Part shown: positions 9,694 through 17,680 of the stretch, piece after piece
Layout of the letters: the number at the start of each line of letters is the position of its first letter
Numbering within the stretch: position 1 is the first letter of the stretch
Source of the DNA: Actinomadura sp. 6K520
GTDB taxonomy: Bacteria; Actinomycetota; Actinomycetes; Streptosporangiales; Streptosporangiaceae
DNA: 64,000 nucleotides
Direction of reading: 5' to 3'
Assembly: GCF_004349245.1 (NCBI RefSeq)
Contig: NZ_SMLC01000020.1
Span: 1 to 64,000 of the forward strand
Notes under the pieces: model-generated
The model's database searches: none
The model's input: the letters and a program-made list of their open reading frames with translations, nothing else
What the model was told of the DNA's origin: nothing
Translations under genes and position numbers: made by a program

Positions 9694-11394
9694 GTGGTGA
9701 CGGTGGACCGCGCGCACTACGCCCGCCTTCTGCGGCTCGCGTACCTGGTGCTGGACGACGGCGACGCCCCCCTCACCCGTGCCCGCCGCGCCGCCGCGCG
9801 TGCGGCCCGGGGGCGGCCGGGCGGTTATCCGGCCGGGCGGGCGCGGCTCGTCGCCGTCCTGCTGACCGAGCCGCCCGGCAGGCGGTACTCGCCGTACCGC
9901 ATCCTCTTCGAGCCCGCGCCCGCACCGCGGGGGCCCGTCCGGGAGGCGCTGGCGGAGCTCGCGCCGCACGAGCGGCTCGCCTGCCTGCTGCGCCTCGACG
10001 GCCTCACCGTCCCCGAGGTCGCCGCCGAGCTGGGCCCGCACCGGCCCGTCGACTTCCGGGACGTGGAGCGGGCCACCGCCGCCCTGGACGCCCGGACCGG
10101 GCTGGACGCGGCGGCGCAGCGGGCCGAGATCGAGGCGTTCGAGCCCGACCTCGTCCGGCTCCGCCCGCCGGCCGTCCGGCCCGCGTGGCGCGCCGCCGTG
10201 GCGGTCGCGGTCGCGGTGGCGGTGCTGGCGGCCGCCGGGTCCGTCCTCACGCGGCCGGGGGAGGAGGCCGGTGGGCCCGCGGCGGTGGACGCGCGTGCCT
10301 GGCGGGAGACCCCCTCCCCCTCGATCAGCCAATGGCCGGCCCAGGGCGCGCTGCGGCACGACGCGGCACTGCTGCGCCGGGCCGCCGACGCGTGGCGGGC
10401 CCACCACCGCCATCCGCCGGCCGGCCGCGTCTTCCTCCTGTACGCCGGGACGGTGGACGGCGCGTCCCTCGTCGTGCTGCGCGACACCCCCGGCGCGCGG
10501 GACGCGCCGAGCGTCGCGCAGTACTTCGAGCGGCGCCTGTCGCGCGGCGTGGAGTCGGTCCGCAGGCTCCGGACCGGCGCGGGGCAGCTGATCATGCTCG
10601 GCATGACGTGGCGCTACCTCGTCCCGCCCTGGCTGCGGGACGTGCGGGCGGCGGTGCCGCAGGGGCGCTCCCCGGAGTGGATGCCGCTGGCGGTCCGGGA
10701 CGGGCTGAGCGACCGGCTGCCGTGGAACTGGTTCACGCCGCGCTGCCAGAACCACGTGGTGTTCCGGATGACGTTCCGGCCGGCGGCGGGCGGGACGGCG
10801 CGGGCGGTCACGCAGCTCGCCTCGCACGACCCGTGGTCGGCGGCGCCGCGGGTGTGGTTCCCCCAGGGGCCGGAACCGGGGGAGCGGTTCCGCTGGGCGG
10901 CCCTGCACGCCGTCGCCTGCGAGGGGGCGGTGACACTGAGCGAGTCGGGCGATCTGCGGCTGGGCCGGCTCTGGAGCGGAGAGCTGCCCGACGGCGGCGG
11001 CCGGGCCACACTGCTGACGGTGGACGCGTCCTCCCCGTGGGCCACTCCCGGAACCGCGGTCCTGATCTCTGACGGCGGGCGGGTGCTGTCCGAGCGGGGC
11101 GAGACGAACAGCGACACCACCGCGTCCTCCGCGTCGGTGGCCGCCGCCCTGTGGTGGCGCTCGCCGAGGCGCTGGCACCTGCTGGCGGCGGGCGGGCCGC
11201 GCGTCACACGGCTGAGGACGGTCGGCGAGCTGGGCCCCCACGAGGGGGACCCGGACCGGCCGGGCGAGGCGCCCCTGCTGATGGTGCCGGGCCCGCGCAC
11301 CGGCGGCCCGCCCCCGGAGAGGGCGCGCCTCCCGGTCGTCCACGTCGTCGCCTACGAGACCGACGGGGACCGCACGGTCATCAGCCCCTGGTGA
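9694..11394 (+). CDS. Hypothetical single-pass membrane protein with sigma-like N-terminus
   Basis: A 566-residue protein I do not recognise by name. Residues 1-150 are helical and cytoplasmic, and contain stretches reminiscent of ECF sigma factors: HYARLLRLAYLVL, like region 2, and LAPHERLACLLRLDGLTVPEV, like region 4. Residues about 167-188 form one membrane segment rich in A and V. The remaining 370 or so residues would be extracytoplasmic, with aromatic-rich patches and several conserved-looking cysteines. GTG at 9694 with GGGAGG 7 bases upstream is the likely start. The sigma-like part seems degenerate and fused to a membrane-anchored sensor-like domain. It converges on an aldehyde dehydrogenase. 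Confidence 0.65.
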   Translation: MVTVDRAHYARLLRLAYLVLDDGDAPLTRARRAAARAARGRPGGYPAGRARLVAVLLTEPPGRRYSPYRILFEPAPAPRGPVREALAELAPHERLACLLRLDGLTVPEVAAELGPHRPVDFRDVERATAALDARTGLDAAAQRAEIEAFEPDLVRLRPPAVRPAWRAAVAVAVAVAVLAAAGSVLTRPGEEAGGPAAVDARAWRETPSPSISQWPAQGALRHDAALLRRAADAWRAHHRHPPAGRVFLLYAGTVDGASLVVLRDTPGARDAPSVAQYFERRLSRGVESVRRLRTGAGQLIMLGMTWRYLVPPWLRDVRAAVPQGRSPEWMPLAVRDGLSDRLPWNWFTPRCQNHVVFRMTFRPAAGGTARAVTQLASHDPWSAAPRVWFPQGPEPGERFRWAALHAVACEGAVTLSESGDLRLGRLWSGELPDGGGRATLLTVDASSPWATPGTAVLISDGGRVLSERGETNSDTTASSASVAAALWWRSPRRWHLLAAGGPRVTRLRTVGELGPHEGDPDRPGEAPLLMVPGPRTGGPPPERARLPVVHVVAYETDGDRTVISPW

Positions 11395-11396
11395 CC

Positions 11397-11431
11397 GGCG
11401 CCGGCCGGACGGACCCGCCGCGGCCGGCGCC
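11397..11431. terminator. Bidirectional terminator-like hairpin
   Basis: A perfect 10-bp inverted repeat, GGCGCCGGCC and GGCCGGCGCC, with a 15-base loop fills the short gap between two convergent genes. Its stem begins 3 bases after the upstream stop. Position and symmetry suggest a shared terminator; there is no T-tract on either side. Confidence 0.45.
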
Positions 11432-11439
11432 CGTGCGGG

Positions 11440-12903
11440 TCAGAGCGGGTAGCGCGGGGGTTCGGCGCGCATGGTGATCCAGCGGGTCTCGGTGAACGCC
11501 TCGATGTTGGCCGCGGCGCCGCCGAAGCGGGAGCCGGTGCCGGAGGCCCGCACGCCGCCGAACGGGGCGTTGGCCTCGTCGTTGACGGTCTGGTCGTTGA
11601 TGTGGACGATCCCCGTCGGGATCTGCTCGGCGACGGCCAGGCCGCGCATCACGTCCCGGGTCACGATGCCGAGCGACAGGCCGTAGTCGCTCGAGGCCGC
11701 CAGCTCCACCGCCTGGGAGACCGACGACACGCGCGTGACCGGGGCGACCGGGCCGAAGACCTCGTCGGCGAACGCGGGGGCGGTCAGCGGCGTGCCGGCC
11801 AGCACCGTGGGCCGGTAGAACAGCCGCTCGTAGGTCCCGCCGGCGGCCAGGCCCGCGCCCTGGTCGACGCTCGCGGTCACCATGCCGTGGATCTTGTCGC
11901 GCTGGCCGGCGTCGATGACGGGGCCGAGCGCGACCTGGTCCGCGGCCGGGTCGCCGACCGAGAGCGCGTCGGCCTTGGCGGCGAGGCGTTCCACGAAGTC
12001 GTCGTAGAGGCGGTCGGCGACCAGGTGGCGGCCGGCGGTCATGCAGATCTGGCCCTGGTGGAAGAACGATCCCCAGGTGGCCAGGTTGACCGCCGCGTCC
12101 ACGTCGGCGTCGTCCAGCACCAGCAGCGCGGAGTTGCCGCCGAGCTCCAGGTGGGCGCGCTTGAGGTGGCGGCCGGCCAGCTCGCCGATCCGGCGGCCGA
12201 CCGGGGTGGAGCCGGTGAAGGAGATGACCCGGACGTTCGGGTCGCTGATCAGCGCCTCGCCCACGTCCGCGCCGCCGGGCAGCATCTGCAGGACGCCCGG
12301 CGGCAGCCCGGCCTCCTCGAACACGCGGGCCATCAGGGTGCCGCCGGTCACCGCGGTGCGCGGGTCGGGCTTGAGGAGGACGGCGTTGCCGAGCGCGAGC
12401 GCCGGGGCCACCGAGCGGATGCCGAGGATGACGGGCACGTTGAACGGCGAGATCACCGCGACCACGCCGGCCGGCATGCGGCGCGCCATGGACAGCCGCG
12501 GCTCCTCCGAGGGGAGTATCTCGCCGATCGCCCGGGCGGGCAGCGAGGCGGCCTCGTAGCATTCCTCGGACGCCACGTGCAGCGCGAACCCGGCCATGCC
12601 GGGGACCGCCCCGACCTCGCGGACGTTCCAGCCGCTGATCTCCTCGGCGTGCCGCTGCCACAGCTCACCGGCCTTGCGCAGGACGGCGGCGCGGGCGGTG
12701 TGCGGCAGGGCGGCCCACTCCCGCTGCGCCTCGGCCGCGCCGGCGGCGGCCTCGGCGACGTCCTCGGCGGTGGCCTGGCCCATCCGGCCGAGCTCACCGC
12801 CGGTGGCGGGTTCGACCACGGCGTAGTCGCCGCCGCGTCCCGGCGTCCACGCGCCGTTCTTGAAGATCTTTCCCTGCCAGTCGACGCTGTCGAGCAGTCC
12901 CAC
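11440..12903 (-). CDS. Aldehyde dehydrogenase, benzaldehyde dehydrogenase-like
   Basis: This 487-residue NAD(P)-dependent aldehyde dehydrogenase has the SPFNVP cofactor motif, the general-base glutamate in HLELGGNSALLVLDDAD and the nucleophilic cysteine in FFHQGQICMTAGR. The N-terminal LLDSVDWQGKIFKNG and FTGSTPVGRRIGE stretches are typical of the benzaldehyde/vanillin dehydrogenase subgroup, so an aromatic aldehyde substrate is plausible. It is a single gene with a 179-base upstream gap for its own promoter. It is 40 kb from the meta-cleavage operon, so a shared pathway is speculative. Confidence 0.9.
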   Translation of the reverse strand: MGLLDSVDWQGKIFKNGAWTPGRGGDYAVVEPATGGELGRMGQATAEDVAEAAAGAAEAQREWAALPHTARAAVLRKAGELWQRHAEEISGWNVREVGAVPGMAGFALHVASEECYEAASLPARAIGEILPSEEPRLSMARRMPAGVVAVISPFNVPVILGIRSVAPALALGNAVLLKPDPRTAVTGGTLMARVFEEAGLPPGVLQMLPGGADVGEALISDPNVRVISFTGSTPVGRRIGELAGRHLKRAHLELGGNSALLVLDDADVDAAVNLATWGSFFHQGQICMTAGRHLVADRLYDDFVERLAAKADALSVGDPAADQVALGPVIDAGQRDKIHGMVTASVDQGAGLAAGGTYERLFYRPTVLAGTPLTAPAFADEVFGPVAPVTRVSSVSQAVELAASSDYGLSLGIVTRDVMRGLAVAEQIPTGIVHINDQTVNDEANAPFGGVRASGTGSRFGGAAANIEAFTETRWITMRAEPPRYPL

Positions 12904-13082
12904 GGCATCTCCCTGTCGTTTCGGTGGTTCCTAGGCGGTACCCGGGCCTGAGCCCTTGGCCCATCTCCTCATGAACCTCCGCCGCGGGGGAAGAGCGGCC
13001 GGGACGGCCGCGGGGTCAGCCGCTCGACGAGGCGGGCCGCGCCGAGCCGGCGCAGCGCGTTTCCTTCTGACCCCGCCCCGCC

Positions 13083-13655
13083 TCAGGCGCCCTTCCAGTA
13101 CGGGTCCCGGCCGATGAAGCCGAGCAGCCTCGTCTGGACGTCGGCGTCGTCGGGCACCTCGACGCGGGCCCCGTACTGCCCGGAGGAGCGGATCGCCTCC
13201 TCCACCTCCTCCATCCCCGCGAGGAGCTCGGCGCAGAGGCCGGGGTCCAGCCGGTCGTCCTGGCCGGTGGCCCTGGCCAGGTCCCAGGTGTGCATGAACA
13301 CGTCGGCGGTGTAGAACCGGTCGATCGCGGTGTCCAGGGGCAGGGTGCCGATGTGCGGATTGCTCAGTTCGCGCCGCGCGGTCTGCGGGTCGTCCAGGAC
13401 CGCCTGCACGCCGTCGCAGTGGACCCGCCAGGCTTCGGCCGGGTCCTCGTCCACCGACGGGCCCCGGGGCAGGTCGATGCCGGCGCCGGAGGCCAGGAAC
13501 CCCGGGAACCACTCGGTCAGGTGGCGGACGACGTCGCGGGCGGACCATTCGGCGACCGGGGACGGCGCGTCCCAGGACCGGGTGCCGCGGACCCGTTCGG
13601 TGAACAGCCCGGCGACCTGGCGGTGCCGTTCGGCCGGGCGATCAGACAGCGTCAT
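13083..13655 (-). CDS. TIGR03086-type (DinB-like) protein
   Basis: A 190-residue protein of the mycothiol-dependent maleylpyruvate isomerase-like/DinB superfamily. It has the expected helical bundle and metal-site histidines: RDVVRHLTEW early and TADVFMHTWDLARATG in the middle. The end LLGFIGRDPYWKG is typical of TIGR03086 members. The frame extends upstream, but ATG at 13655 overlaps the preceding SRPBCC gene by 14 bases and gives the canonical start. It is the last gene of a three-gene operon led by an ArsR regulator. The catalytic role of this family in such operons is unknown. Confidence 0.85.
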   Translation of the reverse strand: MTLSDRPAERHRQVAGLFTERVRGTRSWDAPSPVAEWSARDVVRHLTEWFPGFLASGAGIDLPRGPSVDEDPAEAWRVHCDGVQAVLDDPQTARRELSNPHIGTLPLDTAIDRFYTADVFMHTWDLARATGQDDRLDPGLCAELLAGMEEVEEAIRSSGQYGARVEVPDDADVQTRLLGFIGRDPYWKGA

Positions 13656-14124
13656 CGCGGAGCAGCCTCTCCAGCTTGGCGTAGCCCTCGTTGACACCGG
13701 TCTCCATGCCGCTGCGCAGCCAGGCGTCGCGGCCCTCGAAGCTGTCGACCAGCGACTGCGCCCGGAGCCGGGTGCGCCCTTCGCCCAGGTCCTCGAACCA
13801 CAGCGTTTCCAGCGCGACCCCGTCAGGGTCGTCCTCGTAGGTGAAGGTCTGCACGATGCGGTCCGGCCGCACCTCGTGGAAGGTGCCGCGGAACCAGTAC
13901 TCCGTGCCGTCCAGAACCGAGACGTACCGCCAGCTCCCGCCGGTGCGCGCGTCCCAGTGGTCGATCCGGGTGTCGGTGCCCTCGGGCCCCACCCACCGGG
14001 CGAAGAGCCCGGGATCGGTGTGGGCGCGGAACAGCTGCTCGGGCGTCGCCGCGAAGTCACGCGTCATCCGGATGACCGGCAACTTCGGGTCGGCCTCGAT
14101 GGCCGCCTCGGTGATCTTCGTCAT
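13642..14124 (-). CDS. SRPBCC/AHSA1-domain protein
   Basis: This 160-residue protein consists of one START-like SRPBCC domain. Signature segments are the N-terminal MTRDFAATPEQLFRAHTDP, the central GGSWRYVSVLDGTEYWFRGT and the late TRLRAQSLVDS, followed by a C-terminal amphipathic helix. Such domains bind hydrophobic ligands or act as accessory proteins, and they are frequently paired with ArsR-like regulators, as here. It overlaps the upstream regulator by 68 bases and the downstream gene by 14, so translation is coupled. No enzyme activity is claimed. Confidence 0.9.
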   Translation of the reverse strand: MTKITEAAIEADPKLPVIRMTRDFAATPEQLFRAHTDPGLFARWVGPEGTDTRIDHWDARTGGSWRYVSVLDGTEYWFRGTFHEVRPDRIVQTFTYEDDPDGVALETLWFEDLGEGRTRLRAQSLVDSFEGRDAWLRSGMETGVNEGYAKLERLLRDDAV

Positions 14125-14452
14125 CTTCGTCCTCCTTCATCTGCGCCAGGACGGCGTCGAGGCGGCGGTAGCGCCGCTCGGCGCGGGCCCGGTGGCGTTC
14201 GATCCAGGTGTCCATCAGGTCGAGGGCCCCGACCTCCAGCCGCACCGGCCGGGGCTGCGGCCCCCGCGGCCGGCTGACGAGCCCGGCGTCCTCCAGGACC
14301 CGCAGGTGCTTGTAGACGGCCTGCAGCGTCATCCGGTACGGCTCGGCGAGCTGGCTCGCGGTCGCGTCGCCCTCGGTGAGCCGGGCGACCATGTCGCGCC
14401 GGGTCGGGTCCGCGAGGGCGGCGAAGACCCGGGACAGCGTGTCCTCGGTCAT
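14057..14452 (-). CDS. ArsR/SmtB-family transcriptional repressor
   Basis: A 131-residue winged-HTH repressor. The core FAALADPTRRDMVARLTEGDATASQL, then LQAVYKHLRVLEDAGLVSRP, is typical of the non-metal ArsR group that precedes AHSA1 genes. No cysteine-based metal site is present. The last 20 residues are acidic then arginine-rich, and the gene overlaps the next one by 68 bases, suggesting that this tail is read in coupled fashion. The ATG has a GGGAGGG site upstream. A strong promoter with two inverted repeats lies directly upstream, indicating autorepression of the whole operon. Confidence 0.92.
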   Translation of the reverse strand: MTEDTLSRVFAALADPTRRDMVARLTEGDATASQLAEPYRMTLQAVYKHLRVLEDAGLVSRPRGPQPRPVRLEVGALDLMDTWIERHRARAERRYRRLDAVLAQMKEDEDDEDHRGGHRGRPEVAGHPDDA

Positions 14453-14460
14453 CGCCCTCC

Positions 14461-14526
14461 CGTTTCAACCTGTTAGTTGAAACGACGGTAGGCCGTGGGC
14501 TTCCCGGCTGTCAACTATTCGGTTGA
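14461..14526 (-). promoter_or_regulatory. Promoter and twin operator of the ArsR operon
   Basis: On the minus strand a TTGACA -35 box (14514-14509) and a TACCGT -10 box (14490-14485) are separated by 18 bases. A perfect 9-bp inverted repeat, CGTTTCAAC-N6-GTTGAAACG at 14461-14484, covers the expected transcription start. A second TCAAC-N6-GTTGA at 14511-14526 overlaps the -35 box. Both share the same half-site and spacer, as expected for two bound repressor dimers. Confidence 0.75.
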
Positions 14527-14652
14527 AAGAGCTGGTCGCGACCTTGTTTTGCGGTCGGTCACGTGTCCCACCGGTGTTCCCCCGGGGGGCGGACCGAATC
14601 CGGCACGCGCGACCGGACGTCTGGAACGCGCCGCTGCGGTAAGGATTGGGGC

Positions 14653-14949
14653 ATGGTGGACGCGCAGCGGGCGATGATCGCGGACGAGCTCGAAATGCGG
14701 GGCTCGCCCCTGTGCGACTGCGCGCGGCACGGGCCCGCGTTCAGCCGGGCCACCGGGGCGGCGATCGCGCACCACTGCGGCTGCGCGGCCGTGCGGGCAT
14801 CGGCCCTGGCCCGCCGCGCCGCGTCCGCCACCCGGCACGCGCGCGAGTGCGGCTGCGACCAGGCCGACCGGGAGGCCGCGCTGTACTGGGAGAAGGAGTT
14901 CGCCGCCCGCCGCCCCGGCGGTCACGTACCGGGCTCGGGCGCCTGCTGA
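14653..14949 (+). CDS. Small cysteine/histidine-rich hypothetical protein
   Basis: A 98-residue protein with ATG at 14653 and AAGGA 7 bases upstream. It carries three CxC-type clusters, PLCDCARHG, AHHCGCAAV and ECGCDQAD, plus a cysteine next to the C-terminus. Seven cysteines with nearby histidines suggest metal or Fe-S binding. No family was recognised. It is divergent from the ArsR operon across 200 bases and converges on the urt operon. Confidence 0.6.
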   Translation: MVDAQRAMIADELEMRGSPLCDCARHGPAFSRATGAAIAHHCGCAAVRASALARRAASATRHARECGCDQADREAALYWEKEFAARRPGGHVPGSGAC

Positions 14950-15021
14950 CCCGCGTCGCCGGCCCCGGCCGCCGCGTGGCGGGGCAAGGGGGCCGGTCGA
15001 GCGGCCGCAGCGGCGCCGGCC

Positions 15022-15729
15022 TCAGACGGCGAGCAGGCGTTTGACCTCGTCGCCGCGCAGGTCGTCGGCTGTTCCGGAGTGCCGGACGACGCCGCCGTCG
15101 AGGATCGCGAACGTGTCGGCCAGGCGGAGGGCCAGGTCGAGGTACTGCTCGACGAGCAGGACGGCGAGGTCGTGCTCCTTGTGCAGCCGTTCGACGGCCT
15201 CCTCGATCTCCAGGATGATCGAGGGCTGGATGCCCTCGGTGGGCTCGTCCAGGATCAGGAGCCGCGGCCGGGTCACCAGGGCACGGGCGATCGCCAGCTG
15301 CTGCTGCTGCCCGCCCGACAGGAACCCCGCCCGGCGCTGCAGCAGCCCGGTCAGCCGGGGGAACACCGCCAGGGCGTCGTCGACGGCCCCGCGATCGCGC
15401 CCGCCCATCGCCTCCTGCGTCACCTGGAGGTTCTCCCAGACCGTCAGCTGCGGGAACGTCTCATGGCCCTGCGGCACGTAGCCCATGCCCGATCTGACCC
15501 GCTGGAAGGTGCTCGTCCGCGTGACGTCGGCGCCGTCGAAGACGACCGTGCCCGCCGTCGGGGCCAGCAGGCCCATGATCGTGTTGAGCAGGGTGGTCTT
15601 CCCCGCGCCGTTGCGGCCCATGACGCACGTCAGCTCGCCCGGACGCACCGTCAGATCCACGCCGAACAGCACGCGGGAGCGGCCGTAGGCGGTCTCCAGC
15701 CCGCTCACCCGCAGCATCACGTCCGCCAT
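15022..15729 (-). CDS. urtE: Urea ABC transporter ATP-binding protein UrtE
   Basis: A 235-residue LivF-like ATPase, the second of two nucleotide-binding subunits energising urea uptake. Walker A GRNGAGKTT, the Q-loop region, signature LSGGQQQQLAIARALV and Walker B LLILDEPTEGIQPSI are all intact; EPTEGIQPSI is the hallmark that separates UrtE from branched-chain amino-acid LivF. The ATG at 15729 is the first start giving the family N-terminus. It is the last gene of urtABCDE, 47 bases after urtD. Confidence 0.95.
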   Translation of the reverse strand: MADVMLRVSGLETAYGRSRVLFGVDLTVRPGELTCVMGRNGAGKTTLLNTIMGLLAPTAGTVVFDGADVTRTSTFQRVRSGMGYVPQGHETFPQLTVWENLQVTQEAMGGRDRGAVDDALAVFPRLTGLLQRRAGFLSGGQQQQLAIARALVTRPRLLILDEPTEGIQPSIILEIEEAVERLHKEHDLAVLLVEQYLDLALRLADTFAILDGGVVRHSGTADDLRGDEVKRLLAV

Positions 15730-15776
15730 GTCGCCTCCCCGTTCTTCGCGCGGCGCCTCCCCGTTCGTGCGGCGGG

Positions 15777-16580
15777 TCACCGGGCCTCCCCGTTCGCGGA
15801 TCGGCCGAGATAGACCTCCTGGACCCGGGGATCGTGCTGCACCGTGGCGACGTCCCCTTCCACCAGGACGGCGCCCTCGTGCAGAACCGTCACCTGCGAC
15901 GCGTACCGCCGCAGGAACTCCATGTCGTGCTCGACGACGATGACGGTGTGGTCCCTGGCGATCTCGGTGAGCAGTTCGCCGGTCCGCTCGCGCTCCGCCC
16001 GGCTCATGCCCGCCACCGGTTCGTCGAGGAGCAGCAGCCGGGGCCCCTGCGCGATCAGCATGCCGATCTCCAGCCACTGCCGCTGGCCGTGCGAGAGCAC
16101 CCTCGCGGGCCGGTCCGCCAGGTCCGCCAGCCCGGTCCGCTCCAGTGCGGCCGCCACGACGCCGGACACCCCGCGCCGCCGCCGCAGGAGGGTGACCAGC
16201 GGGCGGCGGAAGCTCGCGGCGAGGTCGATGTTCTCCACGACGGTGAGCGCCTCGAAGACCACGGACGTCTGGAACGTCCGGCCGATGCCGAGCCGCACGA
16301 TCCGGTGTTCCGGGCGCCCGACGAGGGACGTGCCGGCGAAGGTCACCGACCCCTTCGACGGCCGGGTCAACCCGGTCACGACGTCGAGCAGGGTGGTCTT
16401 GCCGGCCCCGTTGGGGCCTATCAGGAAGCGCAGCTCCCCCCGCTCCACGGTGAGGTCGATGCCGTCGACGGCCTTGAACCCGTTGAAGACGACCTCCAGG
16501 CCGCGGATCTCCAGCAGCGCGGGAGTCCGGGCCCCGGAGGCGAGGACCTGCCCGCCGGCCGGTTCGGTATGGATGTTCAC
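15777..16580 (-). CDS. urtD: Urea ABC transporter ATP-binding protein UrtD
   Basis: A 267-residue LivG-like ATPase, partner of UrtE. It shows Walker A GPNGAGKTTLLDVVTGLTRP, a signature region LSHGQRQWLEIGMLIA and Walker B LLLDEPVAGMSRAERE. VAGMSRAE and the VVEHDMEF H-loop are typical of UrtD. The GTG start at 16580 overlaps the urtC stop as GTGA, which indicates coupled translation. About 25 residues precede the ATPase core, slightly longer than usual. Confidence 0.95.
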   Translation of the reverse strand: MNIHTEPAGGQVLASGARTPALLEIRGLEVVFNGFKAVDGIDLTVERGELRFLIGPNGAGKTTLLDVVTGLTRPSKGSVTFAGTSLVGRPEHRIVRLGIGRTFQTSVVFEALTVVENIDLAASFRRPLVTLLRRRRGVSGVVAAALERTGLADLADRPARVLSHGQRQWLEIGMLIAQGPRLLLLDEPVAGMSRAERERTGELLTEIARDHTVIVVEHDMEFLRRYASQVTVLHEGAVLVEGDVATVQHDPRVQEVYLGRSANGEAR

Positions 16581-17680
16581 GCGGTGGCCGCCTCCTTCGG
16601 TTCGGCCGCGTCCGCCGCGGCGGCCGGTCCCGGGCGCGCGCCCGGCCGCCGGCGCGCGATCGCGTCGCCGGCCTGCCGGACGGCGCCGGCGATGCCCCCG
16701 GGCACCAGGACGATGACGAGGATGAACAGCAGGCCCTGCAGGTAGACCCAGCCGCTCGGGTACTGCTCGCTGAAGGCGGTGTGCGCCCAGTTGAGCAGCA
16801 CGCCGCCGAGGACGGCGCCCGCCAGCGAGTACCGCCCGCCGATCGCCACCGCCACCACGAGCTCGATCGACGGGACGACCCCGAGCAGCGAGGGCGAGAT
16901 GATGCCGACCACCGGCACGTAGAGCGCGCCGGCGATGCCCGCCATGGCCGCCGAGACGGCGAACGCGACGGTCTTGACCGCGGCGGCGTCGTAACCGAGG
17001 AACCGGACCCGGTCCTCCCCGTCCCGGACCGCGACGAGCAGCCTCCCGAAGCGGCTCCTGACCAGCTGGCGGGCCAGCAGGTAGAGCGCGCCCAGCACGA
17101 GGGCCACCACGAAGTAGAAGACGCGCTTGCTGCCGTCGTCCTCGGGGTCGCGGCCGAAGACGTCGTAGAAGTGGGTGAGCCCGTTGGTGCCGCCCGTGAG
17201 GCCCTGTCGGCCCACCAGCCAGATCACGAACGCGGCGGCGAGCGCCTGGCTGAGAATCGCGAAGTAGGCGCCCCGCACCCGCTGCCGGAAGATCAGGTAA
17301 CCGAGCAGCGCGGCGGTGGCCGCCGGGACGAGCACGGCGGCGGCGATGGCGAACACCGGGCTGGCGAACGGCTTCCACAGCAGCGGCAGCTCCTCGACCC
17401 CGCTCCACACCATGAAGTCGGGAAGGTTGCCCGGCCCGGCGTCGTGGAGCTTGAGGTACATGGCCATCGAATAGCCGCCCAGCCCGAAGAACACGCCCTG
17501 GCCGAGCGTGAGCATCCCGCCCTGTCCCCAGGCGAGCCCGATGCCGAGCGCGGCGATGGCGAAGCACAGGTACTTCGTGAGCAGGCCCAGCCGGAACGGG
17601 TCCAGCGCGGCCGGCGCGACCGCGAGGACCAGCAGCGCCACGACGGCGAACAGCGCGACTCCGCGCCACCGGGCGGTCAT
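16577..17680 (-). CDS. urtC: Urea ABC transporter permease UrtC
   Basis: A 367-residue permease of the LivM type with about nine membrane helices. Landmarks are GLAWGQGGMLTLGQGVFFGLGGY near the N-terminus, GLTGGTNGLTHF in the middle and the conserved VGGRYSLAGAVLG-like stretch AIGGRYSLAGAVLGG later. The alanine- and proline-rich last 35 residues are probably cytoplasmic. ATG at 17680 overlaps the urtB stop as ATGA. With UrtB it forms the transmembrane channel of the urea importer. Confidence 0.95.
   Translation of the reverse strand: MTARWRGVALFAVVALLVLAVAPAALDPFRLGLLTKYLCFAIAALGIGLAWGQGGMLTLGQGVFFGLGGYSMAMYLKLHDAGPGNLPDFMVWSGVEELPLLWKPFASPVFAIAAAVLVPAATAALLGYLIFRQRVRGAYFAILSQALAAAFVIWLVGRQGLTGGTNGLTHFYDVFGRDPEDDGSKRVFYFVVALVLGALYLLARQLVRSRFGRLLVAVRDGEDRVRFLGYDAAAVKTVAFAVSAAMAGIAGALYVPVVGIISPSLLGVVPSIELVVAVAIGGRYSLAGAVLGGVLLNWAHTAFSEQYPSGWVYLQGLLFILVIVLVPGGIAGAVRQAGDAIARRRPGARPGPAAAADAAEPKEAATA

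Noticed and set aside
11440-12903. Membership of the benzaldehyde-type dehydrogenase in the meta-cleavage pathway
   Set aside because: It is 40 kb away on the opposite strand with its own promoter region; the catabolic operon has its own dedicated dehydrogenase.
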